Made by a program: the position numbers and the translations under genes
From: Caryophanales bacterium UBA7642
GTDB lineage: Bacteria > Bacillota_I > Bacilli_A > RFN20 > CAG-288
Assembly: GCA_002483745.1 (NCBI GenBank)
Contig: DLIM01000006.1
Span: 83,535-93,206 of the forward strand
DNA: 9,672 nt
Direction of reading: 5' to 3'
Part shown: positions 1 through 5,803 of the stretch, piece by piece
Numbering within the stretch: position 1 is the first letter of the stretch
Layout of the letters: each line of letters begins with the position of its first letter
The notes under the pieces: model-generated
Told to the model about the DNA's origin: nothing
Seen by the model: only the letters and a program-made list of their open reading frames with translations
Databases searched by the model: none

Positions 1-680
1 ATAGAGATACCACACTGATTTCTGATTTCTCCAATCAGCCAATCAATGATGTGTCTATCCCAATCATCACCACCGAGGTTAGTATCACCAGAAGTAGCTA
101 AGACTTCGAAGGTGCCATCACCGATATCAAGAACGGAGACATCCAAAGTGCCACCGCCTAAATCAAAGACCAAAATCTTACCGGATTTCTTAGAATCCAT
201 ACCGTAAGCTAAAGCTGCGGCAGTAGGTTCAGAAATGACACGGACTACATCAAGACCAGCAATAGTGCCGGCGTTCTTAGTAGCAGTTCTCTGATCATCG
301 TTGAAGTAAGCAGGGCAAGTAATGACAGCCTTAGCGACTGGATGTCCTAGATAAGCTTCAGCATACCCCTTCATATAAGAAAGAATCTTAGCAGAAATCT
401 CTTCAGGAGTGAAATCCTTGTTGATGCAGGCAATATGAGTCTTCTGACCAGTTCCCATCTTTCTTTTAATAGAATGAACAGTGTCAGGGTTAGTTAAAAG
501 CATACGCTTAGCAGCGTTACCGACAATGACTTCACCATCGGCCTTGAATGATACAACTGAAGGGCAGGTATTAGTGCCTTCCGGAGACGGAATAACTTTT
601 ACCGTCTGATCATCCTGCATATATGAAACAACTGAGTTAGTAGTTCCTAAATCAATACCTAATATTACTTCTTTTGCCAT
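1..680 (-). CDS. dnaK: Molecular chaperone DnaK (Hsp70), N-terminal part, C-terminus beyond window edge
   Basis: Cytoplasmic Hsp70 chaperone that binds exposed hydrophobic peptides in an ATP cycle driven by DnaJ and GrpE. The first 226 codons are present and cover about 60% of the nucleotide-binding domain; the rest of that domain and the substrate-binding domain lie off the left edge. Reading from position 680 the protein starts MAKEVILGIDLGTTNS, the phosphate-1 loop. Later come the conserved PAYFNDDQR segment, SEPTAAALAYG, the phosphate-2 motif DLGGGTLDVSVL (Leu where Phe is usual) and GDTNLGGDDWD. After IKRKMG the chain passes directly to the FTPEEISAKIL region, so the roughly 23-residue insert of Gram-negative DnaK is absent, as in Bacillota. 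A GGAGG Shine-Dalgarno (plus positions 690-694) sits 9 nt before the ATG. It is the third gene of the hrcA-grpE-dnaK operon, 17 nt after grpE. Identity is secure. Confidence 0.97.
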   Translation of the reverse strand, partial: MAKEVILGIDLGTTNSVVSYMQDDQTVKVIPSPEGTNTCPSVVSFKADGEVIVGNAAKRMLLTNPDTVHSIKRKMGTGQKTHIACINKDFTPEEISAKILSYMKGYAEAYLGHPVAKAVITCPAYFNDDQRTATKNAGTIAGLDVVRVISEPTAAALAYGMDSKKSGKILVFDLGGGTLDVSVLDIGDGTFEVLATSGDTNLGGDDWDRHIIDWLIGEIRNQCGIS

Positions 681-697
681 AAATTCAATCCTCCATT

Positions 698-1405
698 TTA
701 TTTGTTTTCTTGACTTTTAGGCTTGTCGTCTTTCTTCTCGTCTTTTACTACAGTCTTCTCATCTTTCTTAGCTTCTGCTTTCTTAGTGATTACTACTCCA
801 GCCGGTCTTAAGAGATGGTCATAGAGTTTGTAACCTTTTAAAAAGACATCAGCGACTTTATTGTCATCACTGCCATCAATGGTAGAGAAGGCATTCATTA
901 GATTAGGATCATATTCACCACCCTTCTGGGGATCAATGATTTCAACATTGAGGGTTTTCAAGACTCCTAAGATTTTGGAATGTATCATCTCAAAGCCTTC
1001 TAGATAGCTTTTTATTTTTTCATCATTGGGAGATTTCTTTAGTGCCATATCGAAGCCATCAAGAGCAGGAATAAGTTCTTCGATTACTTTTTGCTGAGCG
1101 TACTTTTTGAAGTCTTCGTTTTCTCTTTCTACTTGCTTCCTGGTGTTAGCCATGTCGGCATAGACACCATAATATTTGTTCTTCCAGTCTTCAGCGTTCT
1201 TATCAGCGTCTTCAAACTTCTTTTCGGAATCAATCAGTTTCTTTTTGAGCTCGTCGTTAGCGGCTTGTAGCTTTGCTAATTCATCATTAACTTTGCTATC
1301 AGCTTTAACTTCAGGCTTTACATCAGCTTTTGCTTCAACTGGTTTCTTATCATCAGTTGCCGACTGAACAACCTTTGTTTCTTTTTCATCTTTATCTGAA
1401 CTCAT
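698..1405 (-). CDS. grpE: Nucleotide exchange factor GrpE
   Basis: GrpE is the cytoplasmic, dimeric nucleotide exchange factor that releases ADP from DnaK. The 235-residue protein has three parts. Residues 1-40 are a Lys/Asp/Glu/Val-rich, probably disordered leader. Residues 41-110 are strongly helical and charged and form the long coiled-coil dimer stalk, ending in the family segment YYGVYADMANTRKQ. Residues 110-207 are the four-helix/beta-wing core, with LIPALDGFDMAL and KGYKLYDHLLRPAGVVIT being clear GrpE signatures. A further Lys/Asp-rich tail (about 208-235) makes it longer than E. coli GrpE (197 residues). The start is set by a strong AAAGGAGG Shine-Dalgarno (GGAGG at plus 1412-1416). 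The ATG overlaps the hrcA stop as ATGA, so translation is probably coupled. It ends in TAA 17 nt before dnaK. Confidence 0.97.
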   Translation of the reverse strand: MSSDKDEKETKVVQSATDDKKPVEAKADVKPEVKADSKVNDELAKLQAANDELKKKLIDSEKKFEDADKNAEDWKNKYYGVYADMANTRKQVERENEDFKKYAQQKVIEELIPALDGFDMALKKSPNDEKIKSYLEGFEMIHSKILGVLKTLNVEIIDPQKGGEYDPNLMNAFSTIDGSDDNKVADVFLKGYKLYDHLLRPAGVVITKKAEAKKDEKTVVKDEKKDDKPKSQENK

Positions 1406-2562
1406 TTAGTGCCTCCTTTAGGTTTTACCTTTTTTGGTGCTGAATTAAGAGATTTCTTATTAGTAGTTGATTTAGCGTTCTTCTTAGGACTGATATCAGT
1501 AGGCGTGCTAACGGGAACTAGAGCAGAGGAATTATCATTGGAAGTGCTAAAGTACTTATCTAACATATAAACAACATACTCAAGTGCGGAGAGAATCTTC
1601 TTATAATCCATTCTCTTAGGACCAATCACCGCAATTTGATCTTTGAAGTTGATGGCTTTGGAGACAACTGCTAGGTCGCCGAGTTTATCATTGGTAAATC
1701 CAACTTTTACGGAACCTAAGTCATCTCTAGAAGCAAAGTCATGTTCAAGCTTATCAGGATTTTCAAGAGCTTTTACAGCATTCATATAGGCTTCTTTGTC
1801 TTTCTGATATTCTGGTAAGTCTAATAAATTTTTCTGACCATAGACGGCGAATCTCTTCTTGGCAAAGCTGATAATAGTTTCTAGGAAGGTTTCAATAACG
1901 ACCGATCCTTCTTTCCCATACATATGGACAACGATAGGAGCAATCATCTTTGTCTTTTCACTTAATTCAGAGATCTTAGTTCCTTTGAGTCTTTCATTAA
2001 GAAGAGCAACAGCATTGATAGCTTGATCAAAGGAAGAATTGGGACCATAGAGGTTTGGAATAACAAAGGTCTTTTTTTCAACATATCCTGAATCCGTGAT
2101 GAAGATACCCATGGCAGTAGTATCACTAAGCTTTAATAGTTGAATTGAGACTAATCGTTCCTGATCAGCTTTTGGACCTAAGACAACCGTAGCCATGTTT
2201 GTCATCTCAGATAGAAGCTTGCAGGATTTAGCTAAGACTTCTTCAACTGACTGAGTCTTAGACTGCATGACCTTTTGGAATTCTCTTTGGAAGTCCATAT
2301 CAACCGAGTCGGTTAAGTTCTTCTCTCCTAGATGATCAAGGTAGTATTGATAGCCCTGAGATGAAGGGACTCGACCAGAAGAGACATGGGTCTTTTCTAG
2401 CATTCCTTCTTTTTCTAGTTCAGCCATAGCATTTCTAACCGTAGCAGAAGAGCAATCGAGATGGTAGTTCTTAAGAAGGGTCTCTGAGCCAACTGGCTCA
2501 GCCGTCTTAATGAACTCTTCAACGATGCATTTTAAGATTTGTTCTTTTCTCTTTAGATTCAT
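1402..2562 (-). CDS. hrcA: Heat-inducible transcriptional repressor HrcA
   Basis: HrcA represses class I heat-shock operons by binding the CIRCE inverted repeat; in known systems its folding depends on GroEL. The chosen start (ATG at 2562, 386 residues) has a GGAGG Shine-Dalgarno 6 nt upstream (plus 2569-2573). An in-frame GTG at 2583 would lie inside the CIRCE operator and is rejected. The N-terminal winged helix-turn-helix (about residues 1-77) includes PVGSETLL, SSATVRNAMAELEKEGML and SSGRVPSSQGYQYY, all family hallmarks. The central GAF-like region and the C-terminal part (VAVIGPKRMDYKKILSALEYV-like) are present. After the normal family end comes an extra tail of about 48 residues (339-386) rich in Lys, Ser, Thr and Pro, making it longer than B. 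subtilis HrcA (343). It is first in the operon and overlaps grpE by 4 nt. Two CIRCE sites in front of it indicate autoregulation. Confidence 0.96.
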   Translation of the reverse strand: MNLKRKEQILKCIVEEFIKTAEPVGSETLLKNYHLDCSSATVRNAMAELEKEGMLEKTHVSSGRVPSSQGYQYYLDHLGEKNLTDSVDMDFQREFQKVMQSKTQSVEEVLAKSCKLLSEMTNMATVVLGPKADQERLVSIQLLKLSDTTAMGIFITDSGYVEKKTFVIPNLYGPNSSFDQAINAVALLNERLKGTKISELSEKTKMIAPIVVHMYGKEGSVVIETFLETIISFAKKRFAVYGQKNLLDLPEYQKDKEAYMNAVKALENPDKLEHDFASRDDLGSVKVGFTNDKLGDLAVVSKAINFKDQIAVIGPKRMDYKKILSALEYVVYMLDKYFSTSNDNSSALVPVSTPTDISPKKNAKSTTNKKSLNSAPKKVKPKGGTK

Positions 2563-2576
2563 GCCAAGCCTCCGAA

Positions 2577-2603
2577 TTAGCACTTGAGTCGCTCAAGCGC
2601 TAT
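2577..2603 (-). promoter_or_regulatory. CIRCE operator, proximal copy
   Basis: TTAGCACTT, a 9-nt spacer, then AAGCGCTAT. The arms pair at 7 of 9 positions and match the CIRCE consensus (TTAGCACTC-N9-GAGTGCTAA) with the exact spacing. The spacer itself is palindromic at its edges, so CTTGAG-TCG-CTCAAG forms a strong inner hairpin. The site covers the predicted transcription start and leader of hrcA and should bind HrcA; as RNA it could also fold in the leader. Confidence 0.85.
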
Positions 2604-2607
2604 TCAT

Positions 2608-2635
2608 ATTATAAATATTAGTTTAGCAAATTCAA
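2608..2635 (-). promoter_or_regulatory. SigA-type promoter of hrcA-grpE-dnaK
   Basis: Read on the minus strand: -35 TTGAAT (plus 2630-2635), 16-nt spacer, -10 TATAAT (plus 2608-2613). The predicted start is near 2600, giving a leader of about 39 nt that contains the proximal CIRCE and the Shine-Dalgarno site. The promoter is framed by the two CIRCE operators. Confidence 0.82.
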
Positions 2636-2649
2636 GTGTAGAGTGCTAA
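2623..2649 (-). promoter_or_regulatory. CIRCE operator, distal copy
   Basis: Plus-strand reading is TTAGCAAAT, 9-nt spacer, GAGTGCTAA. The right arm is a perfect consensus half-site, and the left arm keeps TTAGCA but loses the last three bases. Spacing is exactly 9. It overlaps the -35 box of the hrcA promoter, so HrcA bound here would block RNA polymerase. It is more degenerate than many CIRCE copies, but its position and spacing make chance unlikely. Confidence 0.78.
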
Positions 2650-2735
2650 ATTTTTAAATTTTACTATAAATAATAGTTAATAATAGAAAAAGAGTATAAG
2701 TATTTATCTTATTGATGCTTCTTCTATCTTCAATA

Positions 2736-2760
2736 TAAAAAGAGCCCTCAAAAAGAGGGC
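2736..2760 (-). terminator. Rho-independent terminator after the remnant / TetR unit
   Basis: On the minus strand GCCCTC-TTTTT-GAGGGC (plus 2744-2760) forms a perfect 6-bp GC-rich stem with a 5-nt loop, followed by TCTTTTTA. It lies 22 nt beyond the stop of the decayed gene and faces the same way as it and the TetR gene. It therefore probably ends that transcription unit and insulates the heat-shock promoter downstream. Confidence 0.85.
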
Positions 2761-2782
2761 GAATAATTAAAATGGTGATTTA

Positions 2783-3269
2783 TCAGGCCATGATTAGATA
2801 GGTTACGGAATAAGTTTTGCTATCGACCATCAAATCAAAAGTGAAGGAGAAACCCATTAATTCAATTTCTAAAGAGCCGTAATCGAAGCTAGTGCTGATT
2901 GGAGCATCCGCCAATCGGTATTAATAGTGGGATCAAAAACTGCTTTAGACCCTTCTTGGTCGATATTAAAAAACGTATCTCCGGGTTGTGGATAGACTTT
3001 CATTCTAATATCGCTATTAGTCAAAGTTATGGACTTGTCTTTATAAGGGGGACAGAATTTGAAATCGAGGGGATAGGTATATTGGTTATTAGTTTGATTC
3101 TTGGACTTGATATCTAAGGAGGTGTAAGGAATACTGAAATCAGGTCGGTCTTTCATCATTTCATCGCCGTGAAGATTATCAGGTGTGCCATAGTCTCTAA
3201 TGAAACGATTCCGATATTATTCAATTCAAAAATTCCTTTGCAGGCATTGTAATCCGTAGATGTAATATT
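2783..3269 (-). pseudogene. Decayed gene of unknown function, N-terminally truncated, two apparent frameshifts
   Basis: I do not recognise the family. Three reading frames on the minus strand join into one plausible protein. Segment A (from about 3269) reads TDYNACKGIFELNNIGIVSL. Segment B (about 3200-2915) reads RDYGTPDNLHGDE, then a stretch with YPQPGDTFFNIDQEGSKAVF. Segment C (about 2914 to the TGA at 2783) reads LADAPISTSFDYGSLEIEL and on to TYLIMA. Each junction (about 3191-3203 and 2911-2921) is explained by one missing base. Frame A is closed upstream by TGA (3270-3272), so the N-terminus is lost. The longest uninterrupted start-to-stop piece (3159-2869, 96 codons) is only a fragment and probably not a working gene. 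The composition is polar and strand-forming. It follows the TetR gene in the same direction and has its own terminator, so it was probably once co-transcribed with it. Two sequencing errors are an alternative. Confidence 0.6.
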
Positions 3270-3292
3270 TCAACATAGTTACTTATTATTAG

Positions 3293-3844
3293 TTAGATAT
3301 GCAATCTATAAAAGTAATCAATAATAGTCTCTGGTGAGACAATGGTTCCCATCTCTACCCAATGACAGAGGATAGAAACAAAGGAATCAGTTAGCTGAAG
3401 ACATTGAAGTTTAATCGGTACTTCTTCTTTATACAGTTCATGAGAATAGACAACTTTTTCAATAAGGCTAGCGCTTAAATTAGAAAAGCGGGAAGTAAAG
3501 ATACTTCTACCTGATGATTTAAGAATAGCACCTATAAGATCTTTGTCTTCATAGATATGAATAGCTAGATGAATCATCACTTGTCTTGGAACATAGTCAG
3601 TATGAGAAAAATCATGACTGTTTTCTTTTTTGGGTGAGAAAGAAAAGACATGTGCAAATAGTTGATCACAGAAAGAGGATAAGACATCATCTTTGGACTT
3701 AAAATGTGCATAGAAAGTTGAACGGGAAATATTGGCCTCTTTAAGGATGTCTTCTACTTTTAAGGACTCATAATCCTTAGCTTTGATTAGCTTGCTTAAG
3801 GAATTATAGACTGACTCTAAAGTTCTTTCTTCTCTTTTATCCAT
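3293..3844 (-). CDS. TetR/AcrR-family transcriptional regulator
   Basis: A 183-residue one-component regulator. Residues about 7-53 form the TetR DNA-binding domain: SLKVEDILKEANISRSTFYAHFKSKDDVLSSF has the classic helix-turn-helix followed by YxHFKSKDDLL. The rest is a helical ligand/dimer domain without a recognisable ligand signature, resembling short TetR_C-type domains. The start is ATG at 3844; an upstream in-frame TTG at 3892 would run through the operator and promoter and is not used. No Shine-Dalgarno precedes the ATG, and a TATATT -10 candidate lies only 8 nt upstream. The gene diverges from an iron-type ABC importer, with a palindrome between them. The inference is that it represses itself and the importer, with an unknown effector. 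Confidence 0.9.
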   Translation of the reverse strand: MDKREERTLESVYNSLSKLIKAKDYESLKVEDILKEANISRSTFYAHFKSKDDVLSSFCDQLFAHVFSFSPKKENSHDFSHTDYVPRQVMIHLAIHIYEDKDLIGAILKSSGRSIFTSRFSNLSASLIEKVVYSHELYKEEVPIKLQCLQLTDSFVSILCHWVEMGTIVSPETIIDYFYRLHI

Positions 3845-3852
3845 ACTTAAAT

Positions 3853-3858
3853 AATATA
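3853..3858 (-). promoter_or_regulatory. Candidate -10 box of the TetR gene (near-leaderless)
   Basis: On the minus strand TATATT lies 8 nt before the ATG at 3844, so transcription would begin at or within a base or two of the start codon. The -35 is weak (TTTTGT/TTGTTT region) and lies within the adjacent palindrome, placing an operator directly on the promoter. Confidence 0.5.
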
Positions 3859-3859
3859 A

Positions 3860-3881
3860 CTTTTGTTCTATAAAACAAAAG
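3860..3881. promoter_or_regulatory. 22-bp palindrome, candidate TetR-family operator
   Basis: CTTTTGTT-CTATAA-AACAAAAG: arms of 8 bp pair perfectly around a 6-bp centre. It sits immediately upstream of the -10 candidate of the TetR gene, covering its spacer and -35. Size and symmetry fit a dimeric TetR-family operator. Binding by the neighbouring regulator is inference. Confidence 0.65.
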
Positions 3882-3947
3882 ATATCGAACAAACATTCTA
3901 TAAAAGTAAGAAAGTAATCGAATATAATTTCAATTTTGTTCGCTATC
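3881..3947. promoter_or_regulatory. Spaced inverted repeat between the divergent genes, candidate second operator pair
   Basis: GATATCGAACAAA (3881-3893) and TTTGTTCGCTATC (3935-3947) match at 12 of 13 positions as an inverted repeat separated by 41 bp. Both carry the TTGTTC/GAACAA core also found in the left arm of the palindrome at 3860-3881. The right arm lies in the -35/-10 spacer of the importer promoter. They could be two operator half-sites or two weak operators for the same regulator. Confidence 0.45.
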
Positions 3948-3956
3948 CCTTACAAT
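3928..3956 (+). promoter_or_regulatory. Promoter of the ABC importer operon
   Basis: -35 TTTCAA (3928-3933), 17-nt spacer, -10 TACAAT (3951-3956). The expected start is near 3963, which leaves a leader of about 7 nt before the ATG at 3970, too short for a Shine-Dalgarno. A TATAAT at 3923-3928 is an alternative -10, but it has no good -35. Confidence 0.55.
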
Positions 3957-3969
3957 AGCTTCGTACATT

Positions 3970-5043
3970 ATGACTGAAATTGAACAAATATCTTTAAGGA
4001 AACTTAATCATCATAAGAAATACCGTTTGACGGTTATTTTTGTACTTTTCCTTTTAGTAATCTTAGTTTTCTTTTTATCCCTCTTTGTGGGATCGAGCAA
4101 TATGTCTTTTGTGGATGGAATAAAAGCTTTATTTGGTGAAGGGACGAAGACTAACATTCTCATTATGCAGAACATCCGTTTACCAAGAGTCCTAGCTGGC
4201 TTGATTGCTGGCTTTGGTTTAGCGGCAAGCGGACATATTATGCAGTCAAGTTTGAATAATCCGATGGCTTCTCCTTCGACTTTAGGTGTTTCTAATGCGG
4301 CTGTCTTAGGAGCTAATATTGCTATCATTGTTCTTTCCGGTGGATATTTTGATTCTGCTAATGGATCGAATTGGAATTCCTCCAATCCTTATGTTACTGT
4401 AACTTTTGCTTTTCTTTTTGCTTTAGGAGCAATGGCAATCATTTTAGCTTTATCTAGCTTTAGAGGCTTCCAGCCTAACACGGTTGTTTTAGCAGGTATT
4501 GCCTTAGGATCAATGTTCTCAGCTGTCACTACTTTGATTCAGTACTTTGCTACTGATACCCAGTTAGCTTCTGCTGTTTATTGGACTTTTGGCGACTTAG
4601 GAAGAGCCACTTATCAGACCGACTGGATCATGTTAGCAGTAGTTAGTGTATCAACCATTGTTTTCTTTTTCCTATCTAAGAGTCTTAATGTTATGCAAAG
4701 CGGGGATGAGAGTGCTAAAAGCTTAGGCATTAATCCTTCTTTAGTAAGATTTATATGTCTATTCTTAGCTTCTTTGATTGCTGCAACTTGTATTTCGTTT
4801 TTAGGAATCATTGGTTTCTTAGGCATTATTGCTCCTCAAGTGATGAAAAGGATTGTCGGAGAAGATCATCGCTATAGTTTGATATCCTCATGTTTATTTG
4901 GTTCTTTACTTTTAATTTTGTCTGATACTTTGGCTAGAGCTTTATTACAGGGAACTTCTTTACCAGTAGGTGCAATAACCTCTATCTTAGGTGCTCCTTT
5001 CTTCTTATATATTATTTTCAGCAAGAAGGAAAAACATGCTTAA
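3970..5043 (+). CDS. FecCD-family ABC transporter permease (iron complex/B12/haem importer type)
   Basis: Membrane subunit of a type II ABC importer, expected to form a homodimer that receives substrate from the lipoprotein and is driven by the ATPase encoded next. The 357 residues match the family length. A hydrophobic segment at about 20-41 follows a basic N-terminus, and about ten membrane segments can be traced. Signature regions are RLPRVLAGLIAGFGLAASGHIMQ (residues 70-92), the NNPMASPSTLGVSNAAVLGA stretch (96-115), the cytoplasmic coupling region GDESAKSLGI (245-254), GIIGFLGIIAPQVMKRIVGEDHR (279-301) and LILSDTLAR (315-323). No Shine-Dalgarno precedes the ATG. Its 3' end overlaps the ATPase start by 8 nt. 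The substrate within the iron-siderophore/cobalamin/haem class cannot be read from the permease alone. Confidence 0.94.
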   Translation: MTEIEQISLRKLNHHKKYRLTVIFVLFLLVILVFFLSLFVGSSNMSFVDGIKALFGEGTKTNILIMQNIRLPRVLAGLIAGFGLAASGHIMQSSLNNPMASPSTLGVSNAAVLGANIAIIVLSGGYFDSANGSNWNSSNPYVTVTFAFLFALGAMAIILALSSFRGFQPNTVVLAGIALGSMFSAVTTLIQYFATDTQLASAVYWTFGDLGRATYQTDWIMLAVVSVSTIVFFFLSKSLNVMQSGDESAKSLGINPSLVRFICLFLASLIAATCISFLGIIGFLGIIAPQVMKRIVGEDHRYSLISSCLFGSLLLILSDTLARALLQGTSLPVGAITSILGAPFFLYIIFSKKEKHA

Positions 5044-5803
5044 AATTGATAGCCTGTCTTTTTCTTACAGCAAGAAAAAAGACTATGTTTTAAAAAATGT
5101 TTCCTTATCTCTTCCAACGGGAGAGATTGGAATTTTGTTAGGACCTAACGGTGTCGGTAAAAGCACTCTTCTTAAATGCCTCGATGGTTTAATCAAGCCT
5201 TGTGAGGGATCTGTTTTTTTAGATGATAAGAATCTTCTTTCTATGAAAAGAAAAGAATTAGCTAGAACAGTCTCTTATGTTCCTCAGGAAGCCAAACTAG
5301 GGAATCTATCGGTCTTTGATACGGTCTTATTAGGAAGGTCACCCTATTCAAATTTCTATCCAAAAGGGAAAGACAAAGAAGTGGCTTTAAATGCTATTAA
5401 GGAGATGGGATTAGAGAACCTTTTAGCTAAACCTGTTTATGAGTTATCTGGGGGAGAAAAGCAAAAAGTTTTGATTGCAAGAGCCTTATGCTTAGAGCCT
5501 TCTTTGATGCTCTTAGATGAGCCTACCTCTAATCTTGATATTAGAAGTCAGGAGATGGTATTTGATTCGATTGTAAAGCTAAAAGAAGAAAAGCATCTTT
5601 CTCTTCTTATATCGTTGCATGATATTAATTTAGCTCTGAGATTAGGTTCCTATTTTTATTTCTTTAAGGATGGAAAAATCTTAAAGCAAGGCAATAGTGA
5701 GATTGCCACTGAGGAACTAATTAGGGAAGTTTATGGAGTTAATAACAAACTCTTTTCATTTGAAGGGCAGAAATTCATTTATATTGGGGGAAATAAGAAA
5801 TGA
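5036..5803 (+). CDS. ABC transporter ATPase, FecE/BtuD type
   Basis: Cytoplasmic ATPase subunit that powers the importer formed with the permease upstream. The 255 residues carry every motif: Walker A GPNGVGKST (36-44), Q-loop YVPQ (81-84), signature LSGGEKQ (137-143), Walker B LMLLDEP (157-163), D-loop SNLD (165-168) and the switch His in SLHD (H195). Its length and the VFDTVLLGRSPY segment after the Q-loop fit the iron-siderophore/B12 ATPases. The start is ATG at 5036, behind AAGGA (5026-5030); an in-frame GTG at 4991 deep inside the permease gene is rejected. It overlaps the permease gene by 8 nt and the lipoprotein gene by ATGA, so the three genes are translationally coupled. Confidence 0.95.
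   Translation: MLKIDSLSFSYSKKKDYVLKNVSLSLPTGEIGILLGPNGVGKSTLLKCLDGLIKPCEGSVFLDDKNLLSMKRKELARTVSYVPQEAKLGNLSVFDTVLLGRSPYSNFYPKGKDKEVALNAIKEMGLENLLAKPVYELSGGEKQKVLIARALCLEPSLMLLDEPTSNLDIRSQEMVFDSIVKLKEEKHLSLLISLHDINLALRLGSYFYFFKDGKILKQGNSEIATEELIREVYGVNNKLFSFEGQKFIYIGGNKK

Noticed and set aside
1176..1367. Ser/Phe-rich plus-strand open frame opposite grpE, and similar open frames opposite or within the permease, remnant, lipoprotein and LRR genes (2899-3117, 4011-4385, 4614-4826, 5775-5960, 5960-6175, 9327-9530)
   Set aside because: All are shadows of better-supported genes in other frames: biased composition, no ribosome binding sites and no family resemblance.
2562..2583. Upstream GTG start for HrcA (adds MLIRRLG)
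   Set aside because: It lies inside the proximal CIRCE operator and would turn the GGAGG Shine-Dalgarno at 2569-2573 into coding sequence. The ATG at 2562 has ideal spacing and matches the family N-terminus.
2783..3269. Reading the remnant as one protein by stop-codon recoding or programmed frameshifting
   Set aside because: The central fragment ends in TAG, but a TAA follows four codons later in that frame, so recoding does not rescue it. Two separate shifts without slippery sites argue against programmed frameshifting.
3844..3892. Upstream TTG start for the TetR protein (adds 16 residues)
   Set aside because: The extension would be read through the palindrome and promoter, has no ribosome binding site, and is hydrophobic sequence unlike TetR N-termini. 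The ATG at 3844 gives a normal start.
4991..5035. Upstream GTG start for the ATPase
   Set aside because: It would lie deep inside the permease gene. The ATG at 5036 has AAGGA upstream and begins exactly at the conserved LKIDSLSFSY strand.
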